Assembly: GCF_042646385.1 (NCBI RefSeq)
Contig: NZ_JBHRTO010000001.1
Location: 1,302,001 to 1,366,000, forward strand
Reading direction: 5' to 3'
DNA length: 64,000 bases
Origin: Cypionkella sinensis
Lineage (GTDB): Bacteria; Pseudomonadota; Alphaproteobacteria; Rhodobacterales; Rhodobacteraceae
The notes under the pieces: generated by a model
Told to the model about the DNA's origin: nothing
Databases searched by the model: none
Seen by the model: only the letters and a program-made list of their open reading frames with translations
Translations under genes and position numbers: made by a program
Shown here: in pieces, positions 30,638-39,931 of the stretch
How the letters are laid out: the number at the start of each line of letters is the position of its first letter
Position numbering within the stretch: position 1 is the stretch's first letter

Positions 30638-33201
30638 GCGCGGGGGTCCTTGGGCTTCTGAACGGGGGAGCTTTTGACAGAGCCGCTTTTCAGCGGCTTG
30701 GCGTCGATGGCACCTGCATCGTCCAGATTTTCGTCATCGGGGGCAGCAAGCGGATGCGGCGCGGGGGCCATGAACATCGCCACCGCCTCCTGCGCCGCCT
30801 GTTCTTCGGCCTTTTTCTCGGCTTCGGCCGCGGCTTCATCAGCGATCCGCTTCAGATAATCGCGATGCGCGTTCGAGAACAGGATACCCTCGGCCTGGAA
30901 GCGCTCGGCGATCTGGTGGTTGATTTCCGAGCGCACGGCGACCTGAAAGTTGATGTCGCGGATGATCATGCGGATTTCAAAGTTCATCACTTCGGCGCCA
31001 AAGCCCATCAGCGCAATCACCGGCGGCGGGTTCAGAATCGCCAGTGGCTGCGCTTCGACAATCTCGCGCAGCACGGCCTCGACCCGGCGGCTGTTCGTCG
31101 TGAACGGCACCGAGACCGGCACGATCACCCGGCCCGACAGGTTGAAGCGTGTCCAGTTCGTGACGCGCCCCGTGATGAGATCAGAGTTGGGCACGATCAC
31201 GTCAGAGCGGTCAAAGGTCTGGATGCGGGTCGAGCGCACCGAGATCGCCTTGACGATGCCCGATGTGGTGCCAACCTCGATCCAGTCACCCTCCGAAACG
31301 GGGCGTTCGACCAGCAGGATGATGCCCGACACAAAGTTCGACACGATGGTCTGCAAGCCAAAACCGATGCCGACCGACAGCGCCGATGCCACGAGTGCAA
31401 AGCCGGAAAGATCAATGCCCGCCGCGGTGATCGCCAGCAGCGCCGACAGGAAAATCCCGGCATAGCCGACGCCTGAAACGATGGCGTTTCTGCCGCCCTG
31501 ATCCAGCGAGGTGCGCGGCAGGATCGAGGCCTTCAACCCGCCCTGCACCAGCTTTGTCGCCGCATAGCCAATGCCGAACACCGCCACGAGGATGATAAAG
31601 CTTGTCGGCGAAATCCGCACACCGCCCAGCGAGACGCCGGTGCGGAACGAGGTCCACAGATCGGCCAGATCGACCACCCGCGCCCCCCAGATCAGCGCCA
31701 GCAGCGGCAAGGCGGCGCAGGTGAACACCAGCCCTGCGATCACCGGCAACAGCCCATCCTTGCGGGCGTCGGGGTTGCGCGCGATCGTCACATACAATTC
31801 GGCAAAGAAGCCTTGCAGCACCACCACCATCGCAAACAGCGACAGCGTGTTGATCGCGGGCCAGATCAGCGCATTGGCGGCACTGACATAGCCGATCACG
31901 CCCAGCACAGGCGCAATCACCGAAATTGCGATGGCGGCAGACGACACCCAATAGATCAACTCAAAGCGGAAGGCACCCTCGCCACCGCTGCGCGCCTTGG
32001 CACTTTCGCGCCGCAGGATCCGACCCAAGCGGAACAGCGCCAGCGCCGCGAAGATCTGCAACGGCACCACGATGACCGAAATCGCCGCGTCCGTGGCCTG
32101 TGCCACCTGCTGCGCGCGATCCGCGCCGATGTTGGTGGCAGCGCCGCCCAGAAAGTTGCTGGCGCGCGGCACGATCCATGCCGCCACCAGATCATAAAGC
32201 GCCACCGAGATCCCCAAAAGCACCGCCTGCAGGCGGCCTTCGGCGCGGCCTTCTGTGCCAAGGCCGATGGCGCTTTCCTCGTCAGGGTCCAGCGGAAAGA
32301 TGTGATGCGCCAGCCACCGGGTCAGGAAAATCACCAGCACCACGGCGGGCAGGGTTTCAAACAGCGACAGGATGATCGGCCCGAACAGCGAGGCCCGCTC
32401 CATCGCCAGATACAGCATCACCGCGCCCGCAAACGGCAGCACCACCTGCCCCAGCGACACGATGCCCGAGATCAGATTGCGCCCGCGCATATGGGTCTTG
32501 GTCAGCAGCCAATAGGTCAGCCGCCGCATCCAGGCACCGCCGCGTGCCAGCAACACCACCGCCGCCAGCAGCAATACCACGATCAGCGGCGCATTGTCGC
32601 GCAACTGATCGACGTTCATCGGTCGGGTGAACCGCCAGCGGGTTTCGTCATAAATCCACTGGCCCATCCAGCGGAACATCGACACCGCCGTCGGCCAGTT
32701 CACCGGGTTCAGCGCCGAGGGCGACAGCCGCAGCAGCTTGTCGGCGTGGCGTTCGCGGATCAGCTTGTCGATTGCGGCGATGGTGCTGTCGGCGCGGGTC
32801 GCGGCCTCGGTCGCGGCCAACACCGGCGCTTGCAGCTTGGCCAATGCCTCGGTCAACTCGCCGCGCCGCTTGGCGATCATCGCATCTTCGGTCTGCCCAT
32901 CGGCGGGCAGCGGCCCCAGCGCCGCGATCTGGTTCTTCACCGTAGTGATCTGATCGGCATTGCTGGCCTGCGCCGTGCTGAACGTCGTGCGCCATTTCAC
33001 CATCTCGGCGCGCATCGCGGTCAGCCGCTCGTCATCAATCTGGGCTTTTGCGACCAGATCATCAATCTGCAACGCCGTGGTGTCGAAGGTGGTGTAATCG
33101 TCTGCCGTCGGCGCATCCTGCGCAAGCGCTGGCACGGATTGCGCCAACGCTGCCCCCAGCACCAGAACCAGCAGCAGCCTGCGCAGCATCGCCCCGATCA
33201 T
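30634..33201 (-). CDS. DUF3772/MscS-type mechanosensitive channel
   Basis: An 855-residue inner-membrane channel. It has a signal peptide (LLLVLVLGAALAQSVPALA), a periplasmic helical DUF3772 domain (about 30-200), around eleven membrane helices, and the MscS core. The pore and beta domains are in ALSVGIGFGLQTIVSNFVSGIILLVERPVSEGDWIEVG and GIVKAISVRSTRIQTFDRSDVIVPNSDLITGRVTNW. A charged C-terminal tail (EAAAEAEKKAEEQAAQEA and a Lys-rich end) follows. It would release solutes at hypo-osmotic shock. Gene ends overlap both cysK and alaX by four bases. Confidence 0.93.
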   Translation of the reverse strand: MIGAMLRRLLLVLVLGAALAQSVPALAQDAPTADDYTTFDTTALQIDDLVAKAQIDDERLTAMRAEMVKWRTTFSTAQASNADQITTVKNQIAALGPLPADGQTEDAMIAKRRGELTEALAKLQAPVLAATEAATRADSTIAAIDKLIRERHADKLLRLSPSALNPVNWPTAVSMFRWMGQWIYDETRWRFTRPMNVDQLRDNAPLIVVLLLAAVVLLARGGAWMRRLTYWLLTKTHMRGRNLISGIVSLGQVVLPFAGAVMLYLAMERASLFGPIILSLFETLPAVVLVIFLTRWLAHHIFPLDPDEESAIGLGTEGRAEGRLQAVLLGISVALYDLVAAWIVPRASNFLGGAATNIGADRAQQVAQATDAAISVIVVPLQIFAALALFRLGRILRRESAKARSGGEGAFRFELIYWVSSAAIAISVIAPVLGVIGYVSAANALIWPAINTLSLFAMVVVLQGFFAELYVTIARNPDARKDGLLPVIAGLVFTCAALPLLALIWGARVVDLADLWTSFRTGVSLGGVRISPTSFIILVAVFGIGYAATKLVQGGLKASILPRTSLDQGGRNAIVSGVGYAGIFLSALLAITAAGIDLSGFALVASALSVGIGFGLQTIVSNFVSGIILLVERPVSEGDWIEVGTTSGIVKAISVRSTRIQTFDRSDVIVPNSDLITGRVTNWTRFNLSGRVIVPVSVPFTTNSRRVEAVLREIVEAQPLAILNPPPVIALMGFGAEVMNFEIRMIIRDINFQVAVRSEINHQIAERFQAEGILFSNAHRDYLKRIADEAAAEAEKKAEEQAAQEAVAMFMAPAPHPLAAPDDENLDDAGAIDAKPLKSGSVKSSPVQKPKDPRA

Positions 33202-34232
33202 GCGTCTTCAAACACCGTGGGGATGTTCGACGGCGCGCGGTCCAGCCATTCCGGCACCGGCAAGCCCTTTTCCTTCAGGAACGCGGGGTTATACAGCTTG
33301 GACTGATAGCGATTGCCGTAATCGCACAGGATGGTGACGATGGTATGACCCGGCCCCATCTCGCGCGCCATGCGGATCGCACCCGCGATATTGATGCCCG
33401 ACGAGCCGCCCAGACAGATCCCCTCATCTTCCAGCATCTCAAACACCAAGGGCAGCGCCTCGGCATCCGGGATACGATAGCTGAAATCGGGGGTAAAGCC
33501 TTCGAGGTTGGCGGTGATCCGCCCCTGCCCGATGCCTTCGGTGATCGAGGTGCCGGGGCTTTCGAACTTGCCGGTGGTGTAGAACGCGTGCAGCGCCGCC
33601 CCTTCCGGGTCAGCCAGCCCGACCTTCACGCCCTTCGGCTGCAACGCCATCCCGACGCCTGCCAAAGTGCCGCCCGAGCCGACCGCACAGATAAAGCCAT
33701 CGACCTTGCCACCTGTCTGCTCCCAGATTTCAGGCCCCGTGGTTTCGATATGGCTTTGCCGATTGGCGACATTGTCAAACTGATTGGCCCAGATCGCGCC
33801 GTTCGGCTCGGTCCGCGCCAAGGCCTCCGCCAAACGCCCGGAATAGCGCACATAGTTGTTGGGGTTCTTGTAGGGCGCCGCTGGCACCTGCACCAGTTCC
33901 GCGCCCGCCAGGCGCAACATGTCCTTTTTCTCCTGCGACTGCGTCTCAGGAATGACAATCACGGTGCGGAATCCCATGCTCGCACCCACCAGCGCAAGGC
34001 CGATCCCGGTATTGCCCGCCGTGCCTTCCACTATCGTGCCGCCCGGCTTCAACAGCCCCTTGGCCACCGCATCGCGGATCATATACAGCGCCGCGCGGTC
34101 TTTCACCGACTGGCCGGGGTTGAGAAACTCGCATTTGCCCAAAATCGTGCAACCCGTCATCTCTGACGCACGTTTCAGCTTCAAAAGCGGGGTGTTGCCG
34201 ATTGTGTCAGCCAGATCAGAGTGAATCCGCAT
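33198..34232 (-). CDS. cysK: cysteine synthase A
   Basis: A 344-residue PLP enzyme making cysteine from O-acetylserine and sulfide. The PLP lysine lies in NPGQSVKDRAALYMI. The substrate loop GTAGNTGIGLALV and the GSGGTLAGVG and LGGSSGINIAGA phosphate-cup motifs are present. It is some 30 residues longer at the C-terminus than E. coli CysK. In Rhodobacter sphaeroides, a cysK gene was found with trgAB in a tellurite-resistance locus; here trgAB lies 19 kb away. It heads the leftward string with mscS and alaX. Confidence 0.94.
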   Translation of the reverse strand: MRIHSDLADTIGNTPLLKLKRASEMTGCTILGKCEFLNPGQSVKDRAALYMIRDAVAKGLLKPGGTIVEGTAGNTGIGLALVGASMGFRTVIVIPETQSQEKKDMLRLAGAELVQVPAAPYKNPNNYVRYSGRLAEALARTEPNGAIWANQFDNVANRQSHIETTGPEIWEQTGGKVDGFICAVGSGGTLAGVGMALQPKGVKVGLADPEGAALHAFYTTGKFESPGTSITEGIGQGRITANLEGFTPDFSYRIPDAEALPLVFEMLEDEGICLGGSSGINIAGAIRMAREMGPGHTIVTILCDYGNRYQSKLYNPAFLKEKGLPVPEWLDRAPSNIPTVFEDA

Positions 34233-34428
34233 GGGGCTTGTCCTTTATGCCGTTGCTAAAGGAATAGGCGAGCGCACCGGCAAACTCAAGCACAGCACCG
34301 CCGAAAAGGAAATCGGCAGCGCTTGTCCGCGCCAGCCTGAACCCTGTTCCAGCCAAAGCCGTTTGGCGCAAACGCCGCTTTGGCCAAAGTCCCGTGCGGG
34401 CAGCAAAAATCCCGGTTGCAATAGCCGC

Positions 34429-35037
34429 TCAGGCGGGCTTCAGCGCGGTCAAACCATTGTCCACGCCATTCTCCCGCGTCTCCAGACCAAAGCCCAGATC
34501 GGGGAAATACAGCCAACGCTGCGTATGGCTGTTATCCTTGCCAACGAAATTGGCCTCGACCGGGATCGCCTTGTAGGAACAGCCCGACAGCTTGACGGTT
34601 CTTTCCGCCAGAAACGCATAGCTTACCTTGAAGCGGTCATCGTAATCATAGCCGCCGCTCTCCGAGCTGTTGTTCTGCCGGGTGTGCGCCTTGACGACGC
34701 CCGACCACCCCTGCCCTGCCACCGGCACCGGCGGCTTGCCGCGAAAGCTTTGCACCGTATCGGTTGACCCACCGCCCACCATATTCGGGTCTTCGACGCG
34801 GTAATGCGTGCTGGACAGCTCGTAAATCCCAAGCAGCGTCTGGCGATTGTCCGACCAGACCGGCGCGCCAGCGGCATAATCCACAAACACCCCGTTGCCC
34901 TTGGCAATCACCCGGCCCTTGTGACCATCGGCACGCGCAAAGACGACGCCTTTGCTCAGGTCATTCGCGGTCACGCAATCGGCTGCGGCAGGCATCGCGG
35001 TCAGCAGCAGGCAGGCGGTCAGAGCAAAGCGGGTCAT
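34429..35037 (-). CDS. secreted hypothetical protein (202 aa)
   Basis: The start MTRFALTACLLLTAMPAAADC at 35037 provides a signal peptide with an AxA-type site before the first mature cysteine; the longer frame to 35139 is not preferred. The mature part is beta-rich (GVVFARADGHKGRVIAKGNGVFVDYAAG and TLLGIYELSSTHYRV) and holds a few cysteines, suggesting a disulfide-bonded periplasmic protein. I recognise no family. It is monocistronic, divergent from the membrane protein at 35237. Confidence 0.75.
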   Translation of the reverse strand: MTRFALTACLLLTAMPAAADCVTANDLSKGVVFARADGHKGRVIAKGNGVFVDYAAGAPVWSDNRQTLLGIYELSSTHYRVEDPNMVGGGSTDTVQSFRGKPPVPVAGQGWSGVVKAHTRQNNSSESGGYDYDDRFKVSYAFLAERTVKLSGCSYKAIPVEANFVGKDNSHTQRWLYFPDLGFGLETRENGVDNGLTALKPA

Positions 35038-35236
35038 GGTGTTGGGTCCAATGTGGGTTACAATGCGCTGCAGGCTAGCCAAGTTTCCGCGAAAAGACGC
35101 ATGACAACTGCTGTCAGAAACCGTGTTTAGACAGGACATTCTCGATAGTCACCGGACGCATAACGGATTGTCGTGATTTACGGCTGATAGCCAATGCTGT
35201 CTAACTGCAAACAGGAACAGCTGTGCGAAACTTCAG

Positions 35237-35773
35237 ATGACAAAAACCTCGGCCCTCTTAGGTGCTGGTATCATTGCCGTGCTGGCCTGTTGTTTTACGT
35301 CGACTGTTTTGTTTGGCGGGCCTTTTCGGGCGATAGCGCTGTTCACGATCTGGAATGACAGATTGGGGCTGGCCTACTGGCGTGCGCTCGTTCTCGTTGC
35401 CATCCTGCTTGCACTGATGCTGACCATGGTCGCTGCCCGGTTTGGGCTGCCGCGCGCTGTCCTTCCCGCGTTTTTCATTGTCATCTCTATGGGTCTTTCG
35501 GCCCTAATGGTGGGAAGCTACGCAGCCGCCCAACGTGCCCAGATTGTTGAAAAATTTTCCCCAGATCTGGAGATCCGCTCCTCTGTTTTCGCGTCGTTCA
35601 GAAATGCGCCGCGTGACTTCCAATTCTTTCTGCACGGCGCGGCAATGAAGCACTGCCAACCTTACGCGTGGAGCTATCGTGAGATGGCATTTTACAAACT
35701 GCCGCCGAATGTGGCGATCAATGTGCTGCCGCCAAACTGGTTAGAGCAATGCGGCATCGAACGAACACCATAG
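35237..35773 (+). CDS. hypothetical membrane protein (178 aa)
   Basis: Three hydrophobic segments are visible: residues 5-30 (ALLGAGIIAVLACCFTSTVLFGG), 48-67 (WRALVLVAILLALMLTMVAA) and 72-93 (AVLPAFFIVISMGLSALMVG). A soluble C-terminal part of about 80 residues follows, with two cysteines in MKHCQPYAW and LEQCGIER. The topology suggests a periplasmic C-terminal domain. No family is recognised. Codon use is slightly less GC-rich than neighbours. Confidence 0.65.
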   Translation: MTKTSALLGAGIIAVLACCFTSTVLFGGPFRAIALFTIWNDRLGLAYWRALVLVAILLALMLTMVAARFGLPRAVLPAFFIVISMGLSALMVGSYAAAQRAQIVEKFSPDLEIRSSVFASFRNAPRDFQFFLHGAAMKHCQPYAWSYREMAFYKLPPNVAINVLPPNWLEQCGIERTP

Positions 35774-36007
35774 GCTTATCCAGTCTTTGACTGGACCTGC
35801 TGCCAAGCCTTTAATCCGCGACCAAAACTCAGTCGCGCGGCTGCTTGAATTCAGCCAAAACCGAAACCACTACCATATGTTGTGTAAAACTGGCATAAAT
35901 CGACCGAAAAACACAAGTCCATCCCAGTTGGGAAGGTTTTAGTCGGCAGTGGTCCCAAGGCCCAAACAACGCTCAATACGGCACACAGCTTGCGCACAAA
36001 CGCCACA

Positions 36008-36038
36008 GAAAAGGGCGAGGCCGTACAGCCCCGCCCCA
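36008..36038 (-). terminator. intrinsic terminator of the aminotransferase gene
   Basis: Read leftward, GGGGCGGGGC and its partner GGCCTCGCCC form a GC stem around TGTAC, followed by TTTTCTG. It lies 27 bases after the aminotransferase stop. Confidence 0.75.
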
Positions 36039-36064
36039 GCTTTCCGAGAAAACCTATTCTGCGC

Positions 36065-37450
36065 TTACTTGAACAGCCCGTCAGCCTTCAGTCCGGCGTA
36101 GCATTCATCCAAAGACTTCCACGCGCGCTCGATCAGCACGTCGATTTCTTCCGGCTTGATCACCAACGGCGGCGCGATGATCATCCGGTCGCCGACATGC
36201 CGCATGATCAGATTGTTGGCAAAGCAGCGCTCGCGGCAGCGATAGCCAACCGTTCCGGTTTCGGCGGCAAACTTCGCCCGCGTGGCCTTGTTCGGGGTCA
36301 GCGCAATAGAACCCATCAGGCCCACCAGCTTGGCCTCGCCGACCATCGGATGCTCGGTCAGGCCAGCCCATTTGGTCGCAAGGTAGGGATGGGCGACATC
36401 GCGGACATGCTCGACGATCTTCTCTTCCTGCATGATGCGCAGGTTCTCCAGCGCCACCGCTGCCGCCACCGGATGCCCGGAATAGGTGTAGCCGTGGTTG
36501 AATTCATCCGTGCCGATCACCGCCGCAACCTCGTCGCAGACAATCGAGCCGCCGATGGGCTGATAGCCCGAGGACAAGCCCTTGGCGATGGTCATGATAT
36601 GCGGCTTGATGCCAAAAGTCTGACTGCCGAACCAGTTGCCAGTGCGACCAAACCCGGTGATCACCTCATCCGCGATCAGCAGGATGCCATATTTGTCAAC
36701 GATGCGCTGAATCTCGGGCCAATAGGTCGACGGCGGCACGATCACCCCGCCCGCGCCCTGAATGGGCTCGCCAATGAACGCCGCGACGTTCTCGACGCCC
36801 AGGTTCAGGATCATCTTTTCCAGTTCCTGCGCCCGCATCAGGCCAAAATCTTCCGGCGTCATATCGCCGCCCTGTTCCCACCAGTTCGGCTCGCCGATAT
36901 GGACGATCCCGGCCAGCTTGCCACCGTGGGCGTGGATGCCCGACATACCGCCCAGCGAGCCGCCGCCGATGGTCGAGCCGTGATAGCCATTGGTCCGCGC
37001 GATGATCACGCGCTTTTCCGGCTGCCCCTTGATGTCCCAATAGCGGCGCACAAGGCGGATATTGGTGTCATTGGCTTCCGACCCCGAGCCTGCAAAGAAC
37101 ACGTGGTTCATGCCCTCAGGCGCCAGTTCGGCGATCTTGGCAGCCAAAGCAATCGCGGGCACGTGGCTGGTCTGGAAGAACGTGTTGTAATACGACAGCT
37201 CATCCATCTGCCGCTTGGCCACCTCGCCCAACTCCGGGCGGCCATAGCCGATATTGACGCACCACAGCCCCGCCATGCCGTCGATGATCTTGTTGCCCTC
37301 GCTGTCGGTCAACCAGACGCCTTTGCCCTGCGTCATGATCCGCGCGCCCTTTTTGCCCAGCGCGCCGTTGGCGGTGAACGGGTGCATGTGGTGGGCTGCA
37401 TCCAGCGCCTGCAATTCCGCCGTTGGCATATGGTTGGTGATTTTGTTCAT
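36065..37450 (-). CDS. class III PLP aminotransferase (omega-amino acid/putrescine:pyruvate type)
   Basis: A 461-residue fold-type I aminotransferase. It carries GSGSEANDTNIRLVRRYW (PLP phosphate cup), NGYHGSTIGGGSLGG, LIADEVITGFGRTGNWFGSQTFGIKPHIMTIAKGLSSGYQPIGG (Asp, and PLP Lys in the AKGLSSGY segment) and GYTYSGHPVAAAVALEN. The closest named group is the SpuC/omega-aminotransferase set that takes amino groups from putrescine, beta-alanine or similar to pyruvate. It is downstream of a GntR regulator, with a TTTGATCAAA palindrome in the gap; the same palindrome precedes the polyamine-type binding protein at 58094. This points to a polyamine or omega-amino acid substrate. Confidence 0.92.
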   Translation of the reverse strand: MNKITNHMPTAELQALDAAHHMHPFTANGALGKKGARIMTQGKGVWLTDSEGNKIIDGMAGLWCVNIGYGRPELGEVAKRQMDELSYYNTFFQTSHVPAIALAAKIAELAPEGMNHVFFAGSGSEANDTNIRLVRRYWDIKGQPEKRVIIARTNGYHGSTIGGGSLGGMSGIHAHGGKLAGIVHIGEPNWWEQGGDMTPEDFGLMRAQELEKMILNLGVENVAAFIGEPIQGAGGVIVPPSTYWPEIQRIVDKYGILLIADEVITGFGRTGNWFGSQTFGIKPHIMTIAKGLSSGYQPIGGSIVCDEVAAVIGTDEFNHGYTYSGHPVAAAVALENLRIMQEEKIVEHVRDVAHPYLATKWAGLTEHPMVGEAKLVGLMGSIALTPNKATRAKFAAETGTVGYRCRERCFANNLIMRHVGDRMIIAPPLVIKPEEIDVLIERAWKSLDECYAGLKADGLFK

Positions 37451-37507
37451 TGCATGACCTCTTGAAATGCTAAGCCCGCCCCGAATCCGCCGGCCTTTGC
37501 ATCACGA

Positions 37508-37548
37508 TATGATCAAACGCCAGAGCGTTCAAGAAATTTGATCAAATT
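37508..37548. promoter_or_regulatory. twin palindromic sites with TGATCA core upstream of the aminotransferase
   Basis: AATTTGATCAAATT (37535-37548) is a perfect 14-bp palindrome. TATGATCAAA (37508-37517) is a close half-match 29 bases nearer the aminotransferase start. They lie between the GntR regulator gene and the aminotransferase gene, where an operator for that regulator is expected. Confidence 0.65.
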
Positions 37549-37570
37549 ACTTGGGCGGCCGCAGCCGTCG

Positions 37571-38224
37571 CTAGATTTCGCCGCGTTGCAAAGCGGCGCG
37601 CACCTGATCAACGCCCTGCGCAATGTCGCGCTGCATCGCAGCCGACAACCCCACCGCATCGCCCGCCCGCATGGCCGCCAGCGCCTCTTTATGCGAATCC
37701 GGCAGGCTGGTCGCGCCCGAGCGGCTGGAGACTACCCGCAAACTCGGCCCGAACCGCAGCCAAAGCGAGCGCGCCATATCCAACAACACCCCGGCCCCCG
37801 CCGCCTCATACAGCGCGAAATGGAAGGCGTGGTTGCTTTTCAGATAGCCAGATACATCATCGGCGCGGATCGCGGCGTCGACGGCGGCATCCAATGCTTC
37901 AAGCTTGGCGATCAGGGCAGGCGTGATCACCGCAAGGCCCGCCAGATGCGGCTCGATGGTCAGGCGGGCGAAGGCGACTTGATCGAGATCGGTGGCGCTC
38001 AGCCGCGGCACCGTCACCCGGCGATTGCCCTGCGGCAGCAAGGCCCCCTCAGCCGCAAGCCTGCGGATGGCTTCGCGCACTGGGGTCATGCCGGCCTCTA
38101 ACCCTGCGGTCAGGCCCTGAATCGTCACCGGCTGACCCGGTTCCAGCACGCCAAACAGGATCATGTCGCGCAGGCGGGCGTATGTCACCTCATGGGTCGG
38201 GATTTTTCGGGCGTCTTCGGTCAT
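37571..38224 (-). CDS. GntR-family regulator, FadR subfamily
   Basis: A 217-residue regulator. The winged HTH covers TYARLRDMILFGVLEPGQPVTIQGLTAGLEAGMTPVREAIRRLAAEGALL, followed by an FCD domain with metal-type His residues (LTIEPHLAGLA, SNHAFHFALYEAAG, DSHKEALAAM). The start at 38224 (MTEDARK) has AGG five bases upstream; an ATG at 38239 is possible. It is transcribed in the same direction as the aminotransferase gene 120 bases on and probably controls it through the TGATCA sites between them. Confidence 0.9.
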   Translation of the reverse strand: MTEDARKIPTHEVTYARLRDMILFGVLEPGQPVTIQGLTAGLEAGMTPVREAIRRLAAEGALLPQGNRRVTVPRLSATDLDQVAFARLTIEPHLAGLAVITPALIAKLEALDAAVDAAIRADDVSGYLKSNHAFHFALYEAAGAGVLLDMARSLWLRFGPSLRVVSSRSGATSLPDSHKEALAAMRAGDAVGLSAAMQRDIAQGVDQVRAALQRGEI

Positions 38225-38293
38225 GCGGCCTGCACTCATGGATCTGAGCGCCGTTTATGACGCCAATCGCCCACGTTGCAAGCCCGGCGTTTG

Positions 38294-39871
38294 TCACAGG
38301 CCCGGATGATAGCCAAAGCGTGTAAAATCGGCACTCCACCCCTGCCCTGTCAGATCATACGCCACCATCCCGACGAATGCCCCGGTGAATGACGCGTGCT
38401 CGCCCCGCCCGCCCTCATCCGAGATCACCGAGGCATCCAGCGGCGGGCCAAGCGGTTGGGCCGCGCCACCCTGCGAGCAGAAAAACTGCTGTGTGGCACG
38501 ATCCACCACGACGGAAAGGGTGATCGGACCATCCGGGATCGGTAGCGGATCGCTGAAGGTCAGCGCCTCGGTCACATCGCCCGCGCAGGAAATGACGCGC
38601 AGACAGCGCCCAACGGCAGGCTCATGCGTGACCAGCGCCGCATGAAACTTGTGGCGGTTGTAATAGGTGGTCAGCCCCGCTGCGCGCTGCCAGTTGGGCG
38701 GATCTGCGTGCAATGTCGTCTCGGCACGGTAGGCCTGATGCTCTTGCCTGCGCGCCACCAGCGCCTGTTCAAACCATGAGCCCAGGCTTTCCCGCCCGAT
38801 CAGCCGCAGCGCCTGCCCGGTCATCTGGAAAATCCGATCAGCATGGGGCGTGCGCAACCATTGAAACTCGGGCGGCAGCGCGTCCGTCAGAGCATGCACC
38901 GTTGCGGCATCAGCCGCGCGCTCTGGCCCCGGCAAGACAGCGGGCGGCACCAGCCCGCCGCTTTCCAGATAAAGCCAATCCTCGACCCAGACACATTTGG
39001 CGAGGCCGGTCTCACGCCCGGTTGCGCAGAACAGACCGTGTGGGCCTTGCACGGGTCGCCCGCAGAGATAGCTGTGATAGGCCTCACCCTGTGGAGTCTC
39101 GACATATTGCCCATGACCAACGCGCTGGATCGGATTGCCGGGCGCGAAGCGGGCTGTCATCAGATGCTGATTGGGATGCGTCTCATACGGGCCAAAGATT
39201 GACCGCGACCGCGCCATCGTCACCGCATGATCATATCCGGTGCCGCCCTCGGCAGTGGTCAGGTAATACCAGCCGTTCCGCTTGAAGATATGCGGCGCTT
39301 CCGTCAGCCCCAACCCGGTGCCGGTGAAGATCGTTGCAGGTTCACCGATCAAGCCGCGCTCGGGGTGCCATTGCTGCAACTCGATGCCGTCAAAACGATC
39401 TTGTGCCGGGTTCAGGCCTGACCCTTCCGGCCGATGGTTCCAGCGCATGTTGGTGAACCATTTGCGGCCATCGTCGTCATGAAACAGCGACGGATCAAAG
39501 CCAGAGGAGGTCACATAGATCGGGTCAGACCAATCGCCATCAATCGTGGCACAGGTGACGATATAGTTGTGCGCATCCTTGAACGCCCCGTCGAGCCGTT
39601 TCACATCGGTGTAAACCAGCCAGAACTTGCCATCGGCATGGCTTAAACACGGGGCCCACACCCCGCAACTGTCAGGGTTGCCGCGCATATCCAACTGGCC
39701 TGCGCGCCTCAGGGGCCGCGCCACCAGCCGCCAATTCACCAGATCGCGAGAGTGATGGATCTGCACGCCCGGATACCATTCGAAGGTCGAGGTGGCGATG
39801 TAGTAATCATCCCCAACCCGGCAGATCGAAGGATCGGGGTTGAAACCCCGCAAAACCGGGTTCTCGATCAT
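38294..39871 (-). CDS. glycoside hydrolase family 43 (beta-xylosidase type)
   Basis: A 525-residue GH43 enzyme with a five-bladed propeller and a C-terminal beta-sandwich, as in XynB-type beta-xylosidases/arabinosidases. The catalytic base is in NPVLRGFNPDPSICRVGDDYYIATSTFEW. The pKa-modulating Asp lies in SSGFDPSLFHDDDGRKWFTNM and the acid Glu in GLGLTEAPHIFKRNGWYYL. No signal peptide is present, so it acts on imported oligosaccharides. The start at 39871 is preferred because GAGG lies six bases upstream; the ATG at 39877 falls within an intergenic-repeat copy. It is the last gene of the leftward cluster. Confidence 0.92.
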   Translation of the reverse strand: MIENPVLRGFNPDPSICRVGDDYYIATSTFEWYPGVQIHHSRDLVNWRLVARPLRRAGQLDMRGNPDSCGVWAPCLSHADGKFWLVYTDVKRLDGAFKDAHNYIVTCATIDGDWSDPIYVTSSGFDPSLFHDDDGRKWFTNMRWNHRPEGSGLNPAQDRFDGIELQQWHPERGLIGEPATIFTGTGLGLTEAPHIFKRNGWYYLTTAEGGTGYDHAVTMARSRSIFGPYETHPNQHLMTARFAPGNPIQRVGHGQYVETPQGEAYHSYLCGRPVQGPHGLFCATGRETGLAKCVWVEDWLYLESGGLVPPAVLPGPERAADAATVHALTDALPPEFQWLRTPHADRIFQMTGQALRLIGRESLGSWFEQALVARRQEHQAYRAETTLHADPPNWQRAAGLTTYYNRHKFHAALVTHEPAVGRCLRVISCAGDVTEALTFSDPLPIPDGPITLSVVVDRATQQFFCSQGGAAQPLGPPLDASVISDEGGRGEHASFTGAFVGMVAYDLTGQGWSADFTRFGYHPGL

Positions 39872-39897
39872 GGTCATCCTCTGCGCTCAAATATCCA
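39872..39897 (-). repeat. intergenic-repeat copy supplying the GH43 ribosome-binding site
   Basis: The bases GGTCATCCTCTGCGCTCAAA match the GGTCATCCTCTCTG-TAAATATCC repeat. On the coding strand this reads GCAGAGGATGACC, which holds the Shine-Dalgarno element and the first ATG of the GH43 gene. Confidence 0.5.
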
Positions 39898-39931
39898 CGG
39901 GGTCCGGGGGGCGTGCCCCCCGGCCTTTTGC

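Noticed and set aside
29720..30661. Rightward 313-codon frame over the AlaX region
   Set aside because: It is antisense to the alanyl-tRNA editing gene, which has intact zinc motifs. Composition is Arg/Gln/His-rich, as in other shadows.
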